A DNA stretch of 64,000 nucleotides, taken from positions 1,426,001 to 1,490,000 of the forward strand of contig CP103037.1 in NCBI GenBank assembly GCA_024752435.1, written 5' to 3'. Source of the DNA: Allantophomopsis cytisporea (taxonomy: Eukaryota > Ascomycota > Leotiomycetes > Phacidiales > Phacidiaceae). The notes under the pieces are model-generated. The model saw only the letters and a list, made by a program, of their open reading frames with translations. It did not search any database and was not told the DNA's origin. Position numbers and translations under genes: made by a program. Position 1 is the first letter of the stretch. The number at the start of each line of letters is the position of its first letter. Shown piece by piece: positions 22,463 through 34,980 of the stretch.

Positions 22463-24202
22463 ATGGCCATGAGAGATCCATACCGATCATCAGCAGGAGA
22501 CCTGGGCCACGGCGGCCGCGGCGCTGAAAGATGGGATGCTGAGCGCTTCACCTTTGAGCGTGAGCGTGAGCGCGACCGCAGTCGTTTTGGTGGGGAGCGA
22601 GAGCGAGAGCGAGAGCGAGAACGCTTCCAAGAGCGTGATACACACTTCGGTCGTGGTGGTCTACCGATACGACCACGTGAGCGATCGGTCGACGAGGTGT
22701 ACGAGCGACGCGAGCGCGGTGGGGTCCGAGGAGGCTATGAGGATGATCGCATCCGCGAAAAGATATACTACGAAGAGGAACCGCGTTTCGCTCGCCGTCC
22801 TAGAGGCGAAACAGTCACGATCGAAAAAGAACGAGAGTATTATAGCCCTTCGCCTCCAAGACGTAACCTGCCTAGACCAGGAGGACTCCTGAGACGCCAG
22901 TCTTCCCTGGATACCTTCGATCGTAAGCCCCTCCCTAGATATCTTGAGGAGGAGAGATATGGTCCACCAGCGAGAATTCCACGTGAGGATCACAGACCTC
23001 CTCCTCTCACTCCCATCCCACTCCCGCGTTCCAGACAGCTCCCTCCTCCACGCCGCTATGAGAGAGAGTACGAGGATATCAAGATCGCCGAACCGGATTA
23101 CTATGGCGATGACAACTTCAGAGGCTTTCCGGAGCGCATTAGAGAGCGAGAAATCATTCGCACCAGACGCAGAAGCAGGAGCAAGGATTCTCACGGTCAC
23201 TCCCACGTTTCTCGGAGTGTGAGGGGAAGTGTGCGAAGTTCTTCTTCATCGTCTAGCAGCAGTGCTGCTGAGACTGTTCGCTCAGAGTTTCCAAAGAGAG
23301 GAAAGACGAGAATGCCGCGCCGTCTTGTGAGCAAGAAGGCGATTATTGAGCTAGGCTATCCTTATGAGGATGAGGTATGCAACCTATTTATTCCTCGTGA
23401 CCATACAGAACTATTTTCTAACGTGTCACAGGGCGATGTAATCATCATTCAGAAAGCTCTTGGTCCAGAAAACATTGACGAGGTAATTAAGTTGTCAGAA
23501 GTATACAAGCAAGAGAGTAAGACCCCATCCCCCATCATGCCCACCACCAATATCACCTAAACCTTTACTTACATATCTCACCCAGAACGCTATCATATGC
23601 ACGGCGGTCGCTCTGAAGCTGGCACCGTAATCGAAGAGCGCCGCGAAGAGATCTTCGAGGTCCCTGCCGCGCCACAAGTCTCCCACGTCATTCCACCGCC
23701 AGTAGAAACCGTCCACCAAACAACCACTCAAACCATTGAGCGTGGCCATTCCCACTCCCACTCCCGTTCTCGCGCTCCTTCGCCAGCCCACACGCACATT
23801 TCCCACCACACTAGTCACGGTCACGGCCACGTTCACGGAGCCCCACTGATCATCCACGCCGACAAGCCAGAGGAAGTATACGAGCGGCGCGAGGAGTATA
23901 TCGAGAGGAGCGACGCGGTACCTATGGGCGCACTAGCGCTAGCACCACAGCATGCATATCGGGATGAGAGGAGTATCCGCGCTGAAATTAAGGCGTTGGA
24001 GGCGGAGAAGGAGGCGCTGCGTGCAGAGAGAAAGGCGGATCGCGAGCTGAGAAGGGCAGATCGCATACGAAGAGAGGGCAGGGAGAGCGGCGACTTGGTG
24101 TTATATGAGGAGCGTGTGGAGAGAGTGCGTGAGCCGGAGGGCGGCGTCCGCATTGAGAAGGACAAGAAAGGTAGGATGAGTATTAGTGTTCCTGCGCGTT
24201 GA
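22463..24202 (+). CDS. DUF8035-like RS/RE-rich protein
   Basis: Three exons: 22463..23374, 23432..23516 and 23586..24202, with introns of 57 and 69 nt; 537 aa. Residues 25-60 are Arg/Glu repeats, followed by Arg/Pro-rich disorder and an RSRSK/His/Ser run. The conserved core is about 65 residues: KRGKTRMPRRLVSKKAIIELGYPYEDE joined across intron 1 to GDVIIIQKALGPENIDEVIKLSEVYK. I associate this core with DUF8035 of filamentous fungi. A His-rich stretch (HSHSHSRS...HGHGHVHG) and a basic/acidic helical segment (EIKALEAEKEALRAERKADRELRR) follow, probably coiled coil. Function unknown; the composition suggests an RNA- or chromatin-associated nuclear protein (inference). Intron 1 is a multiple of three without stops, so its retention would still give protein. 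Confidence 0.85.
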
Positions 24203-26268
24203 AGGTGGGTTCGAGGGAGGGGGCGTACGGACGTTTGCTGATGATTTCGCAGCGCCGAATCCAAAGGCTATTAGGGCTATGTTGGCGACGCTTACTTAGG
24301 ATCTTACTCCTTATCGTTTCGCGGGGATTCCTAAAGTTTGGGTATTCTTTTTCTTCTGGTATAGATGGCTGCGTGTGCTTTCTTATGATGATTTTTGTGG
24401 ACTTTTTAGGGGGGTTATGGGTAGTTAGGCTTGGACTGAACGAGGGAATGAAACGAAAAGGCTTGGAAGGAATGGATATTTGTGTTGGAGGCTTGACGCT
24501 CTTATAACGAATTTCTTTGCGTCTTGGATTTGTTAATCGCTTTGCCCTGGTGGCGTTCTACAGCTGCAATGATTTATGACCATACCCTTGTGCATGGATC
24601 TGACATGCTTGTGCAGAGGAAAAGATGTGAGTTCAATGTGAGTTTAATAGAAGTGCTTTGGACACAGTCTCTTGGTCTTCCAATCATTGTAACTCGTCAT
24701 AGCTCTTGAAAACGATAGCCACCCTTTCAATCTACACCTCCAATTTCTTGTCAAGGGAATTCAAATATCTTCAACATCTCAGTAGCATATTTATTCCTAT
24801 CGCGCACATATACTCCACATCCCTAGACCTCTATAGCCCGTGTCGCACACTCTATCAAGTCATCAAGACCTATATAACCCACATATCTTCCAGCTTTCAA
24901 CCACCATGCCGCTAACCAAGCTGATGTTTTCAAATCATGCGTCCTTCCGAGTCCCGGGCCGAAGTTTGTGGGAAGCGGATAGGTGAAGGTGGCGGTGATG
25001 GGTAGTTGGATGATGACGGGGGTGTGAATGGTGGTGAGGGGCGAGATAGTGGTGATAGTAGGTTTGATGTCCTGGGTATTCTTGTGTTTGCATGATGCTG
25101 ATGCTGTGATGTAGCGTATTTGGTATGCAGATGCATATAAGTATTTGAAGGACTTTACATTTCTTATGGCCTTTCTTTGGAGCTGTTGATACGTGTCGGA
25201 TATTATAGTTTGTTCATACGGAGGTTTCTACTATTGTTCTCCTATAACGGAGAGATGAAACCAATCTTGATCTATGGCTAGTAATCGATGTTACTACTAT
25301 TACCTACATCTCTCTTATAAACTCCGCTTCTCATTGGAACTCAGAGTACTAATTTGACACTTCGTAAAAGTATGAATCTCAAGACACATATAGTTACTAT
25401 TGTCGTCTTGCGACTTCACATTCTTAAGGAAATATATATAAGAAGCATAAGACGACTTGTCTTTACCTGCTCTATAGCTAGCAAGCACTAATACCTACAT
25501 TTTTAAGGAGTTTTACAAATGCCAGTCATCGTTAATCATTGATATTTCCTAAATATGAAGCATTGTAAAGTACAATATACTGTGTAATTTTCCCATTACA
25601 GATCGCAATCTCCTTTTCTTTCACTGACTTTTATAATCTGATGGGCGTACTTAATACAGTGTTAGGATCTCTGATCAGTGATCAGCCATAAACCCACGGC
25701 TCAAAGCATGCAAAAGGGTCATCACCGTTATGCTTTCGCTCCTGGCAAAGATGAGAATCCGCCGCAATAAGCCGAGAGCCCTTACATAAACCTAACCATT
25801 CAGTCTCGACAATGTCATAGAACTTAAAAAGTAACACAATATGCAGATGTGAAGGGATGCATATTCTAGTCAACACAACTACATGCCAAGCACATTAAAC
25901 AGCCCATGGTATATCCATACATGCAATGCACCGTTGCGCTCGCTTCAATCCATCTCAATTGATCCGAAGTCATATTCATCTCCAGCCCCTCCTCCACCCC
26001 ATCTCACCCACACACTCCCATCCCACAAACACACACCTCAACATGATTTTGCAACTCAAAACGCCACGAATCTAAACGATTCCCAAAACATGGTCCAGCC
26101 AACAATACAACGCGCCAAAAATCAAGCTCACAGGCATACAGGTCTGCAAAAAAGCCGAACCAAGACGTAAAGACGGCCAGCTCGGACGAGTCCAAGCATC
26201 TAGAACATAACAATGTCCAATTCAGAACAAAGAGAAAATTTCCCTGATGGGGTGTAAGAAGGAAAGTT
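24203..26268. other. Intergenic region, convergent 3' flanks
   Basis: About 2 kb between the convergent DUF8035 and transporter genes. Frames are short and unrecognised; 25.1-25.7 kb is AT-rich. No repeat family or RNA gene seen. Confidence 0.5.
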
Positions 26269-28289
26269 TCAATCACTCAGATCCTTCCGCGAGCTCTCCT
26301 GCCCGCTCAGGAGCCCCGAACTCTCCCCACCAGCCGATGAATGAGGCGGGGATTTCGCCTTTCCGTCTGCGAGTTTGGGCAGAAGATCGCCGTCCGAAGT
26401 AACATATGCGTCTTCTTGTCGTTCGTAATCCGTATCCTCGTCCGCATCACTGCCCTCGTGGTTGGCAACATGGAGGAGATGCGCCTCGTTGCGGGCGTCC
26501 TCGCGCATCTTCCGGATTTTGATATAATTGTAAGCGCCAATAGCACCGATGGTGACGAAGAGGCCTGAAACGTTGATGGGGGTTAGCGGGTCGTGGAAGA
26601 CGATTCCTGCCGCGGAAATGGTGACTACTTCTTTGAAGATGCCACAGATCGAGAGGGTGACTACGGAGGTGCGTTGTAGTAGGGCGAATTCCGAGGATGT
26701 CATGCAAAAGGCGAGAATGCCTGGGAAAAGCAGAATAGCCGGACCCATGAAGGGGCCTTTTACGGCGATAAGGTTCTGTAAACCGACGAAGAGGTCTGGA
26801 AAGCCTTCAACTGGGATGGCGATTATAAGGAGTGAGGTGAACATTATTGGCGCCAGGTAGAAAATTGAGGAGAAGGGATTTGAAGTTGCAGGGTTGCGTA
26901 GGAGTAGGATTTGGGTGAGCGCCCAGCGGAAGCCTGAGAAGAAGGCAGCTGATATGACGAGGATGAAGCCGAGAGGCTTGAAATCTACTTCGCCCGCTAC
27001 CATCATTACTACTCCTAGAGTCATGGTTGCTATGATGGCGACTAATCTCCAGGATGGCGATTCCAAACGGAAGAGGAAAGCAAATATTAGCACAAAAGCG
27101 AGAGAAGAAGATTTGCACATCGCTGCTCAAGGTTAGTATATGCCATTGTAGGATTGCGATAACACGTACTGTAAAATGTTAAGGTAATGAACTTCAACGA
27201 CATATTTCCTAAACCAATATCCAAACCCGTAGCCATTCCACATGGTCCAATTCTGGTAAAGTAGAACATTCGGGTCATGAGTGGTTTCTTTTGCTCAGCA
27301 TCGTGGCGCACGCGATCCGAGTCTGCCACATGGGTATTGTTTGGGTTTGAGATTGAATCATATCGTGGTCGGAATTGTGGGAGGAAGTAGAGGACGAGGG
27401 AGGAGAGAGCGAACTGAACAAGCATGTGCATGCAGGTAGTGAATAATGGGAAATGAAAGTCGAGGTGGTCGGGTGAAAACATCCATTTGTTGTACTATTG
27501 AGAGATTAGCAATGTGATGTCATTGAGGATATTAAGAGTACTTACAATTGATATCGACAATGAAAAAAGATACCTGGGATGTACTGTTAGTGGCACGAAG
27601 GAATGTAAAAGTAGACATGTGAAAGCTTACCATAAACCAATTAAAACGCCATTGATAACACTGTTCTTGAAAACATTATGATCTGCCTCCCTTCGCTCCT
27701 CATCTGTGAGTTTGACCTCGCTAGCAACCCTCTGATCCAGTAATGTATTCCTCCTCTTCCGACCCTTTCTCTTCCTTCTGTCCTTGCCCGTTAATCCAGT
27801 CTCCTCATCGTCTTGTATATCGGAATCTTCGGAGAGATGATCGAGCTCGACGTCTTCGCTGGTCGACCTCGAATCATCGCCAGATATATCATCAACGGGA
27901 CTTTTACCCTCCTCTTGGATGCCATCCGTGTCCCTCCTAGAGAAACGTCTCGGGCGATGAATCTTCTTCGCGGCACTGCTGGCCCCATCGACACTGCCAA
28001 CACTATTCATCAAACTACTCCTCCGCCGCCGGTGGCCCGAGGGGTTAACGGCATCCATATTCACGGTAAGATCTGGCGGATGTGAACTGGTAGCAACGAC
28101 GCTGGCATCTGGATGAGCTGGGTAATCGATACTTGAGCGGGTAGAGAGGTCAGAAGTAGAGGTCGAGGGCAGTCTCGACAGAGTCGGTTGTGGGAATTGT
28201 GAGAAATGTTTTGGTGAGGGTGGAGAGTCTGAGTCGGATCGCTGCGGTGGAGGAAGGGTCTCGAGCTTGAATCTCGAAGAGGAGGTCAT
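26269..28289 (-). CDS. YMD8/SLC35C2-like nucleotide-sugar transporter (TPT family)
   Basis: Four exons: 27631..28289, 27546..27573, 27170..27494 and 26269..27122, with introns of 57, 51 and 47 nt; 621 aa. A cytosolic Ser/Arg-rich N-terminal half (about 205 residues) precedes an EamA/TPT transporter domain of roughly ten membrane helices. The 28-nt second exon encodes YLFSLSISI and bridges helix 1 (GVLIGLWYLFSLSISIYNKWMF). Typical motifs: GLDIGLGNMSLKFITLTFYTMCKSSS, FRWALTQILL, LLQRTSVVTLSICGIFKEVVTI and GAYNYIKIRKM. The C-terminal tail is acidic and Ser-rich. The family carries nucleotide sugars or phosphorylated sugars in Golgi/ER membranes; the substrate here is unknown. Start is the only upstream ATG in frame. 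Confidence 0.9.
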
Positions 28290-28652
28290 CTGGCTTGGCT
28301 ATAGGGCGCGAGGCCCACTGATGTTTCTCACACTCCCTGGTGACGGGTAATGCCACACACGACTTTTACTTAGCGATGGGCTTCTGTGGCTTGAGCGTGG
28401 ACTGCTATTCGAGGGGATTGGAGTATATGTGGAGCGCGCTTGTAGAGATGCAAGACTATGTAATATGGGGCTGGTTGTATGGGGTGGAGCAGGAGAAATC
28501 TTGGCGTGTAATGGAAAAGTGTAGTGTGTAGTATGTACTGTAAGTGAACTGTACAGTACATACAGTAGTACTGTTATTGCTGGCGTAAGACGACGTGTAA
28601 ACAATAGTGTAAGCGGGAAAAGCGGGATCTTCGTCAGTGGCTGGTAGAGATA

Positions 28653-28686
28653 CAGCAGTAGTAGCAGTAGTAGTAGTAGTAGTAGT
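28653..28686. repeat. (CAG/TAG)n trinucleotide repeat
   Basis: Eleven trinucleotide units of CAG or TAG type read directly, in the 5' flank of the transporter gene. Confidence 0.85.
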
Positions 28687-29268
28687 CATTTGTATTGTGC
28701 TTGTTGTATATAGGTAGGTACTTGTTGATACTCTATGAAGAATGTCAAGTTAGTCGATCGATTCTATTCTATTCATTGAAGTAGGATAGACACGAACGGA
28801 CAGTTCTTTGCTACGAACTGTGGCTTGGTTTGCATCTGGTCAAGTGCTCTTGTTGATTGCGATACGTAGAGGTAGAGTGTGCACAAAAGACTAAGATAGT
28901 TTGTCATTGGTGGCCTTTCGGATCTGTGCGGTACTGTGCATGTGCGTATTCATATTTGGCGATCAGGCACTTCAGGGACACATACTGTTGTAGTAGCTGG
29001 TCGTGCTTGGATGCTTAGAGGTCTAGCAAGGGACAGAAGATTAACTGTGTATACAAAGTAACGAGGTACAAATAACCCTATGCAACCAGGTGAGTAAGAA
29101 AAAGTAAGAGAGAAACTAATCTCAGATTAATTCGGATTAATTCAGATTAATCCCATATCGCTTCTCATCTATTATTTGATGGCTTGGTGAATTAATTAGT
29201 AATACATCAATAGAAGAAGAGTACGCATGTGTCTAAAATATGCTGTTATCTATTTCCAGCGTAAAGTA

Positions 29269-29300
29269 TCTCTCTTTCTTTCTTTCTTTCTTTCTTTCTC
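29269..29300. repeat. (CTTT)n microsatellite
   Basis: About six CTTT units inside a longer pyrimidine-rich tract, read directly. Confidence 0.85.
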
Positions 29301-29755
29301 TCCCTCTCTCTCTCTTCCTTTCCCATTCCTTTTGAGTTTATTTCTGATCAATCAATTCTTCCATCCTTCGCGTCTATTTGTTCTATTTACTGTGCATGTA
29401 CTCATGTGTACACTTGGCACTTGGCACTCTAAAGAGCAACCGTTCCATTCCTGCTCGCCTGCTCTCTGTTTTCCTTGACGCTCAGCCAATGAAGTGATCG
29501 CATAAATAATTCGGAAATTCTTGGAATCCCCGGTTTGAAGGCCCCGTCAACCTGTAACGGTAAAGAAGCTGGGCATTGACTGGGTATGCAAGATGTGAAC
29601 TGGGTCATACCGTATGGATATCGATGATGAGGGGGTACGAAAGAAAAGAAGAAAAAAAAAACATTCCACTTCTTTCACCGATCTTTCTCTTCTCTCTTCC
29701 TTTCTTCTTTCTTCTTCTTCTTACCGCACCCCCTGAATACCTACGTAGTATTCTC

Positions 29756-29796
<41 letters not shown>

Positions 29797-29797
29797 C
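29756..29797. repeat. (AGAGTG)n hexamer repeat
   Basis: About seven perfect AGAGTG units, read directly, in non-coding DNA. Confidence 0.9.
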
Positions 29798-31031
29798 ATG
29801 TGCATGCATGTATCTCGTGCCGTGTGATCGCCGCCCGATAACTTTCCCAGTGTGTGAACGGGTAAAGAGTATCTTGCACTCTTCATCAGATCTTCCCAGC
29901 AATTGATGAAGACCTCACTTTCATCCCCAGTACCTACCTTTTTGCTGTGCTTCTCCACAATTCTCTAATCTCAATCTTCAAACGTCACATTGATACGATA
30001 ATACTACTCCAGAATATATCTCGCGTACTCTATCTCAATGGGATTGCGCAATTGAATCCTCGTTGACTTGGACGTTGATCGATCCTATTAGAGCTCTGAC
30101 CGTGGAAATTCGATCCGATCTTAGACGTCATCTGCAATTGATAGTCAGTCTACTTGCTATCAGGAAGGAAGTAAAATGGTGTAAAGAATCCATCTCCTCC
30201 TACACGCCGATGTTTACTACTGGATCGCGAAGCCGCAATTGATCCGCACGGTTAATATCGCCTGTGTTATATAGTTGTAGTGGTCAACAGGTTAGAATAA
30301 TCAAGAGTTTACGCCCTTCATCATTCATAGCTAGCCTCACAGTCTTTACTAAAGTTGAAGCTATTTACAATGATATAGGCCGATCTTTAGGAGCCACAAT
30401 ATCAACTGTGGAACGATACCTTGCGAAGATGGTGTCTGAATTACTTTCAACCAAGAATAGCTTTTCTAGTTGATAGCAACGTACTATGAATATTCAAAAG
30501 CTGAATTGTTTCATAATTAAGAAGGCTACGACTATGATATTTAACTTGATTTCCAACTGTTGTACGCTAGTTGTTGACATATAGTTATCAGATATCAAAT
30601 TCCTCAATTAAGAATATTATCCCCTTACTGCGTACACGTGTTTACAGGTAGTTCTTTATTATCTTACGATAAGTGCTTAGACTACTGTAATAACTATATT
30701 TACTATCCAATCCGATAATGAAGCTCTTCCTGTAAATTTAGCAATAAGGTCGTTGAGGTTGTCACCCTTCTTTGACTTCTGGCTACCTTACTGACACTGG
30801 CCATGCCTTCGTCTCTGCCCACAATGGAAAGTAAGCATCTGCACGACCGATTGCATAAAAGATTCCTTACGGCTCTACGCGAAAACGTCATTAAGACATT
30901 GCTTTATCCATGCAGCATACGAAATAATTCCTACAACCTCCAAACATCGTAAGGAGCGCTCTCTCTCAATCTCCATGCTCCACTCATAGGGCATAGTCTC
31001 CGAACATCATTCCAATTGCCGGCTTGCGATA

Positions 31032-32708
31032 ATGTCGTCGGCAGTCCAGTCAGAAAATACGCCATTGCTTGCAGCATCACCGTCTTCACCGTCAGAGCCA
31101 CGTGCAAAACCAGCGAGAAATGTTACTTTCAATCCACATACCATAGTCAACACAATCGATGGCCATAATGCTTCGAATTTTAGACCTTCACAGCAGTCCA
31201 CATCGCCCAGCGCAAACCAGCCTATGCTTTCAGCATTGAATAGCAAGCTTCGACGACGCAATAGCCATGGTTCCCCTCTTCTTCCACCCATGCAAAAACC
31301 AGTCTCAAAACTCGGTCCACAACGAACGACAAAGAACGCCCAAAAGCTCAAACTTCTACCAAATCCTGATTTTGGTGATGATGGACCTGATGAGGAGAGT
31401 GGTCGTGACGTCTACTCGCAGTACACTCGAATCAAGGACCCTACAGCTCGACGAGATGCTGCACGATTGGGCAAGGCGGACCGAGACCGACTCCCCCGAG
31501 TTACTGCATACTGCACTTCGAACAAATACCAGATGGATGGACTGATGCGGTTCCTCAAGGGTAGGGGCAAGACGAAGGGAGCCAACCCAAAATTATTCGA
31601 CGAATGCATATACACGCCATACAATTACGATCGCAGCATGGACAAGAAGTCGAGCAGGGTTATGGAGGTACAATCCGCACCGCTTCAGATGCGAGAAAGA
31701 AGACATTCCGATAGCGCGATTGAGGTGGAAGATCAAAAGAAGCAAAGAAGGGAGGATCTGATTGATTTGCACAACGAAGGAGGAGATTTGACCCTGAGCA
31801 ATGGCGAAGCTGTGGCAGGCAATGCTCTACGAGAAGATGTCATTCAGAGCAGATTAGAGGAGGAGAACGTGATCACAGAGAACACCCCAGACTTCGATAC
31901 CCAAGTACACACCCCGGAAGTGTTTCTGTTTGATTATGGTGTCACGGTTATTTGGGGCATGACCTTACAACAAGAACAGAAATTCTTGAAAGAAATTGCC
32001 AAATTCGAGAATGAGAAGTTGGCTCCAGACGATGTTGAGACCGAGTGTTTCAACTTCTACTATACAAGAGAGTATCAGGCTCGTGTCTACAATGACTTCA
32101 TTACCTTGCGGGAAAAAGGAAACTACATGACAAAGCTAGCAATCTCTCATGCTCTAGCTCAGAGTGTTAAGGTATATATCCGTTCGCTCCCATCCCTTCA
32201 ACAGTATTAACAGCAAGTAGACATCCCTCTTTGAAGAACTAGTCGACAACACAATCGAAACCTGCAAAGACATCCCAACTCAAATTGCCCTCACAGGTAA
32301 AATCGCTCTCAACCGCCAAGAAATTAACATGCAGATTGGAGAGCTGTTTATTCTACGAATCAACATCCATCTCAACGGCTCCGTTCTCGACACGCCCGAG
32401 CTCTTCTGGGTGGAGCCTCAACTGGAACCCGTCTATCAAGCTGTGCGAAGCTATCTGGAGATGGACCAGCGAGTAAGCCTTTTAACCGAAAGACTGGATG
32501 TCATTGCGGATCTCTTGGCTGTGCTGAAGGATCAGCTGAGCCACGGTCATGGTGAGAAGCTGGAATGGATTGGTAAGTTACTGATTCTTCACCTCATACC
32601 TTCTACTACTCAAAATATTAACACTATGCAGTTATTGTATTAATTGCTGCGGAGATCCTGGTTGCTCTTATAAATATTGTCGTAGATTTGTATGCTGGTG
32701 TGGATTAG
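31032..32708 (+). CDS. RMD1/RMD8 family (DUF155) membrane protein
   Basis: Three exons: 31032..32171, 32221..32572 and 32632..32708, with introns of 49 and 59 nt; 522 aa. A disordered Ser/Pro-rich N-terminus is followed by the DUF155 core: RVTAYCTSNKYQMDGLMRFL, EVFLFDYGVTVIWGM and QEQKFLKEIAKFE, then the helical half (LEELVDNTIE-type, ELFILRINIHLNG, TPELFW). A C-terminal hydrophobic helix (VIVLIAAEILVALINIVVDLY, on exon 3) anchors the protein. Yeast Rmd1 and Rmd8 are known from sporulation/meiotic-division screens; human RMND1 acts in mitochondrial translation. Which role applies here is not visible. Exon 3 completes the anchor and fixes the last splice. Confidence 0.92.
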
Positions 32709-33921
32709 CGATGTCATGATGGAGTTTGTTTGGAGATTGTACATACGGATTGGAGCCTTTCTTTTATGCTGCATTTCAAGGAGTTGAGATTGTTGTGAGT
32801 TAGAAAATGATGAATTGCTGATTTTCACATGGTGTCTCGTCTATCTAAAGTGAAAACCTTGCAATTGCTTGTGCCATGTACGACCTCTACTACCAGATCA
32901 AAGACTAGTTGGACGAGAGAGAGGGTACTATTGAGATGTTCTTCGTATACTTGATATGTTATAGATATACTATCCCCGAACTCCTTCAATATGGTTTTGC
33001 TGGGTCACTTGCAAGAATACCATTGTCCAGCTTATCATGTTCCCTTGTCAAAATATAAGATGTCTAATCAAGGCCACTATAAATCAAGATGTTTACTGTC
33101 AAGATCTAAATACGCCAATCTACAGCTCCACTCCACTCCACGTGTAAACACAAAAATATGCGAAAGTGAACATCGTAGCCTCCACAAGGCCAGCACTACC
33201 AACCACCTCACATCCACTTCCTATCACTCACATAACCTACTACACCTCACCCTCAGCTCCCCCAACCTCTACACAATCCCAAATAAGCCACGTTCTTCCA
33301 TCCAATGATATGACTGACTGGTGCAGCGGTCATATTCCCCTCCCCCCAAACATTGGCAAAGGTAAATCAGAAACACGCCAACACCAAAAATCAGAAAGTA
33401 AACCCTTTGGGGTTTCTGCGATGGGTACGAGACTGCATATCTCCTATCCATTGATCTTTTGCGGGTTCGGTTCCTGCCTTGGACTTTTTTCATTTGTTTT
33501 ATTTTTGGGGTTGTCTTTTGTCTTTTGTTTCTTGATTTCACTTTTGCTTTTGAGAGGTTTTACACGGGATTGTGTGGTTGTTTTACGTTATCGTATCATG
33601 GAGATCGTGTCATCTTGTGGTTTGGATGTTGTAGGGACTGGTTTTGGGTATGTAGAAGACTTAGACTTTTGCTATGGTGCCATGCCCTTTTGTATTACGC
33701 TCAACTCTGCATAATTCTTTCATTTGGGGTCAAGGTTTTCCAGAGCTTTGCATCTTTGATGCCGCCAAAGTAACACATACTTCCATCTCGTTTTCATTGT
33801 TTTTTTTTACATGCTCAAGTCCTCAAAACAAAGACTCCGTCCCCAATATCCTAGTTAATTTTATATACCGTTCCAACCCCCAACCTAAAGTAGCCCCCTT
33901 AGAAATACATATTCTCACCAC
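32709..33921. other. Intergenic region, convergent 3' flanks
   Basis: About 1.2 kb between the convergent RMD-like gene and CYC2. The 182-codon frame at 33166-33714 starts at a non-ATG codon and is a T-rich hydrophobic artefact in my view. Nothing else recognised. Confidence 0.5.
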
Positions 33922-34980
33922 TCAAAGCTTCACAACTTCCCAATCCCCTTTACCAAGCCTTCCAATAATGCCCCCCAACGTCCCCTGTGTCTCCTTACCA
34001 CCAGCCCACTCCTTCTTTCCCGCAAGCGCCTTTACGAAGCCCTCAGGTCCGGAAACCAAAACAACCTTTCTCCCCACTCCCCTCGCCATAGCACCCCTGA
34101 TCACCCTCTCAGAGATGAAACTGCCCTCCTCATCCACAAAATGCTTCAGCACAAATCTCTCTCCAAACTTCTCCTGCAACTCCCTCAGCTCAGCATCCAA
34201 ACTATTATTCCGCCTAGCTAGCACCTTGCTCCTCCATAACCTCCGATACCAAGGCCTCGTCGCCTCAAACCGCCTGCCTAGGCAATCTTCCGTCTTCCTA
34301 TTCGCCCACAGAATCTCCACCCGCGCTTTCTCCTGTCCCCGTACACTCAGTACCGTATGTGCTGCCTGCAACGCAGGCGCAATTCCAGTCCCGCCAGCCA
34401 CAAAGAGCACAGTGTCGATATGCTCAGGAATCGCATACTCAAGATGAGGACCACGAATGCCGATTTCGTCACCAGGCGCCAGACGATGCAGATACGAGCT
34501 CACTTCACCTCCGGGCTCTTTCTTGATGAGGAAACGGAGCTCGCTAGGATCGGCGGTAGGAGGAAGGGGAGTGTAAGAGCGGGCGACTTGCAGCTGGGGC
34601 TGCTTGAATTCTACGCTCCAGAGGCCGGTGCTCCATGGTGCGGGAAGGGGAGTGGGTGTTCGGAGGGTGAAGATTGTGTTGGTAGATGAGAGGCGCTCTT
34701 TGGCGGCTATGGTGTGTGGGCGGAAGGCTAATGGGTTGCTTATAGGAGTTTCTGTTGCACTTTGATAGCTTATGAATCCGAAGGCTACGAGGATTGCGAG
34801 TGCTGCTGTTCGTCCGATGCCTGCGCGATATGGTTTGAGAGGGGTAGTGTTTTGCACGTGACTTCTGGGGTTGTGGAGGAGGCGGATTTGGACGGCTAGA
34901 AGTCGCGATGGTGGGAACTGTCGACTTGGTGAAGCCCGGACTCGGCAGCATGCATTCGAGGTCCACATTATGCTTCGCAT
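33922..34980 (-). CDS. CYC2: Mitochondrial FAD-dependent reductase, Cyc2-like
   Basis: Single exon, 352 aa. The N-terminus is Arg/Ser-rich (MRSIMWTSNACCRVRASPSR), suited to mitochondrial import. One membrane helix lies near residues 60-77. A ferredoxin-reductase-type FAD domain (VARSYTPLPP; GEVSSYLHRLAPGDEIGIRGP) and NAD-binding domain (FVAGGTGIAPALQAAH; EILWANRKTEDCL; VLVSGPEGFVKAL) follow. Yeast Cyc2 is an inner-membrane flavoprotein that supports haem attachment to cytochrome c by keeping haem or the CXXCH thiols reduced. Length matches the family. It is divergent from the DUF2434 gene. A cytochrome b5 reductase is the alternative, but the membrane-anchored presequence and the tail GKGDWEVVKL fit Cyc2-like proteins better. 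Confidence 0.85.
   Translation of the reverse strand: MRSIMWTSNACCRVRASPSRQFPPSRLLAVQIRLLHNPRSHVQNTTPLKPYRAGIGRTAALAILVAFGFISYQSATETPISNPLAFRPHTIAAKERLSSTNTIFTLRTPTPLPAPWSTGLWSVEFKQPQLQVARSYTPLPPTADPSELRFLIKKEPGGEVSSYLHRLAPGDEIGIRGPHLEYAIPEHIDTVLFVAGGTGIAPALQAAHTVLSVRGQEKARVEILWANRKTEDCLGRRFEATRPWYRRLWRSKVLARRNNSLDAELRELQEKFGERFVLKHFVDEEGSFISERVIRGAMARGVGRKVVLVSGPEGFVKALAGKKEWAGGKETQGTLGGIIGRLGKGDWEVVKL

Larger units (their letters stand above)
28290..31031. other. Gene-poor region with simple repeats
   Basis: About 2.7 kb with no supported gene between the divergent transporter (-) and RMD-like gene (+). It carries several microsatellites (28653-28686, 29124-29152, 29269-29300, 29756-29797). 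Around 30.70-30.85 kb the minus strand shows short peptide-like segments in different frames that could be decayed coding sequence; not identifiable. Confidence 0.5.

Noticed and set aside
28290..31031. Possible transposon in the repeat-bearing gene-poor region
   Set aside because: No terminal inverted or long direct repeats, transposase or reverse-transcriptase motifs found; only microsatellites.
33166..33714. 182-codon plus-strand frame with hydrophobic segment
   Set aside because: Begins at a non-ATG codon, T-rich composition, no family; probably a low-complexity artefact in a 3' flank.
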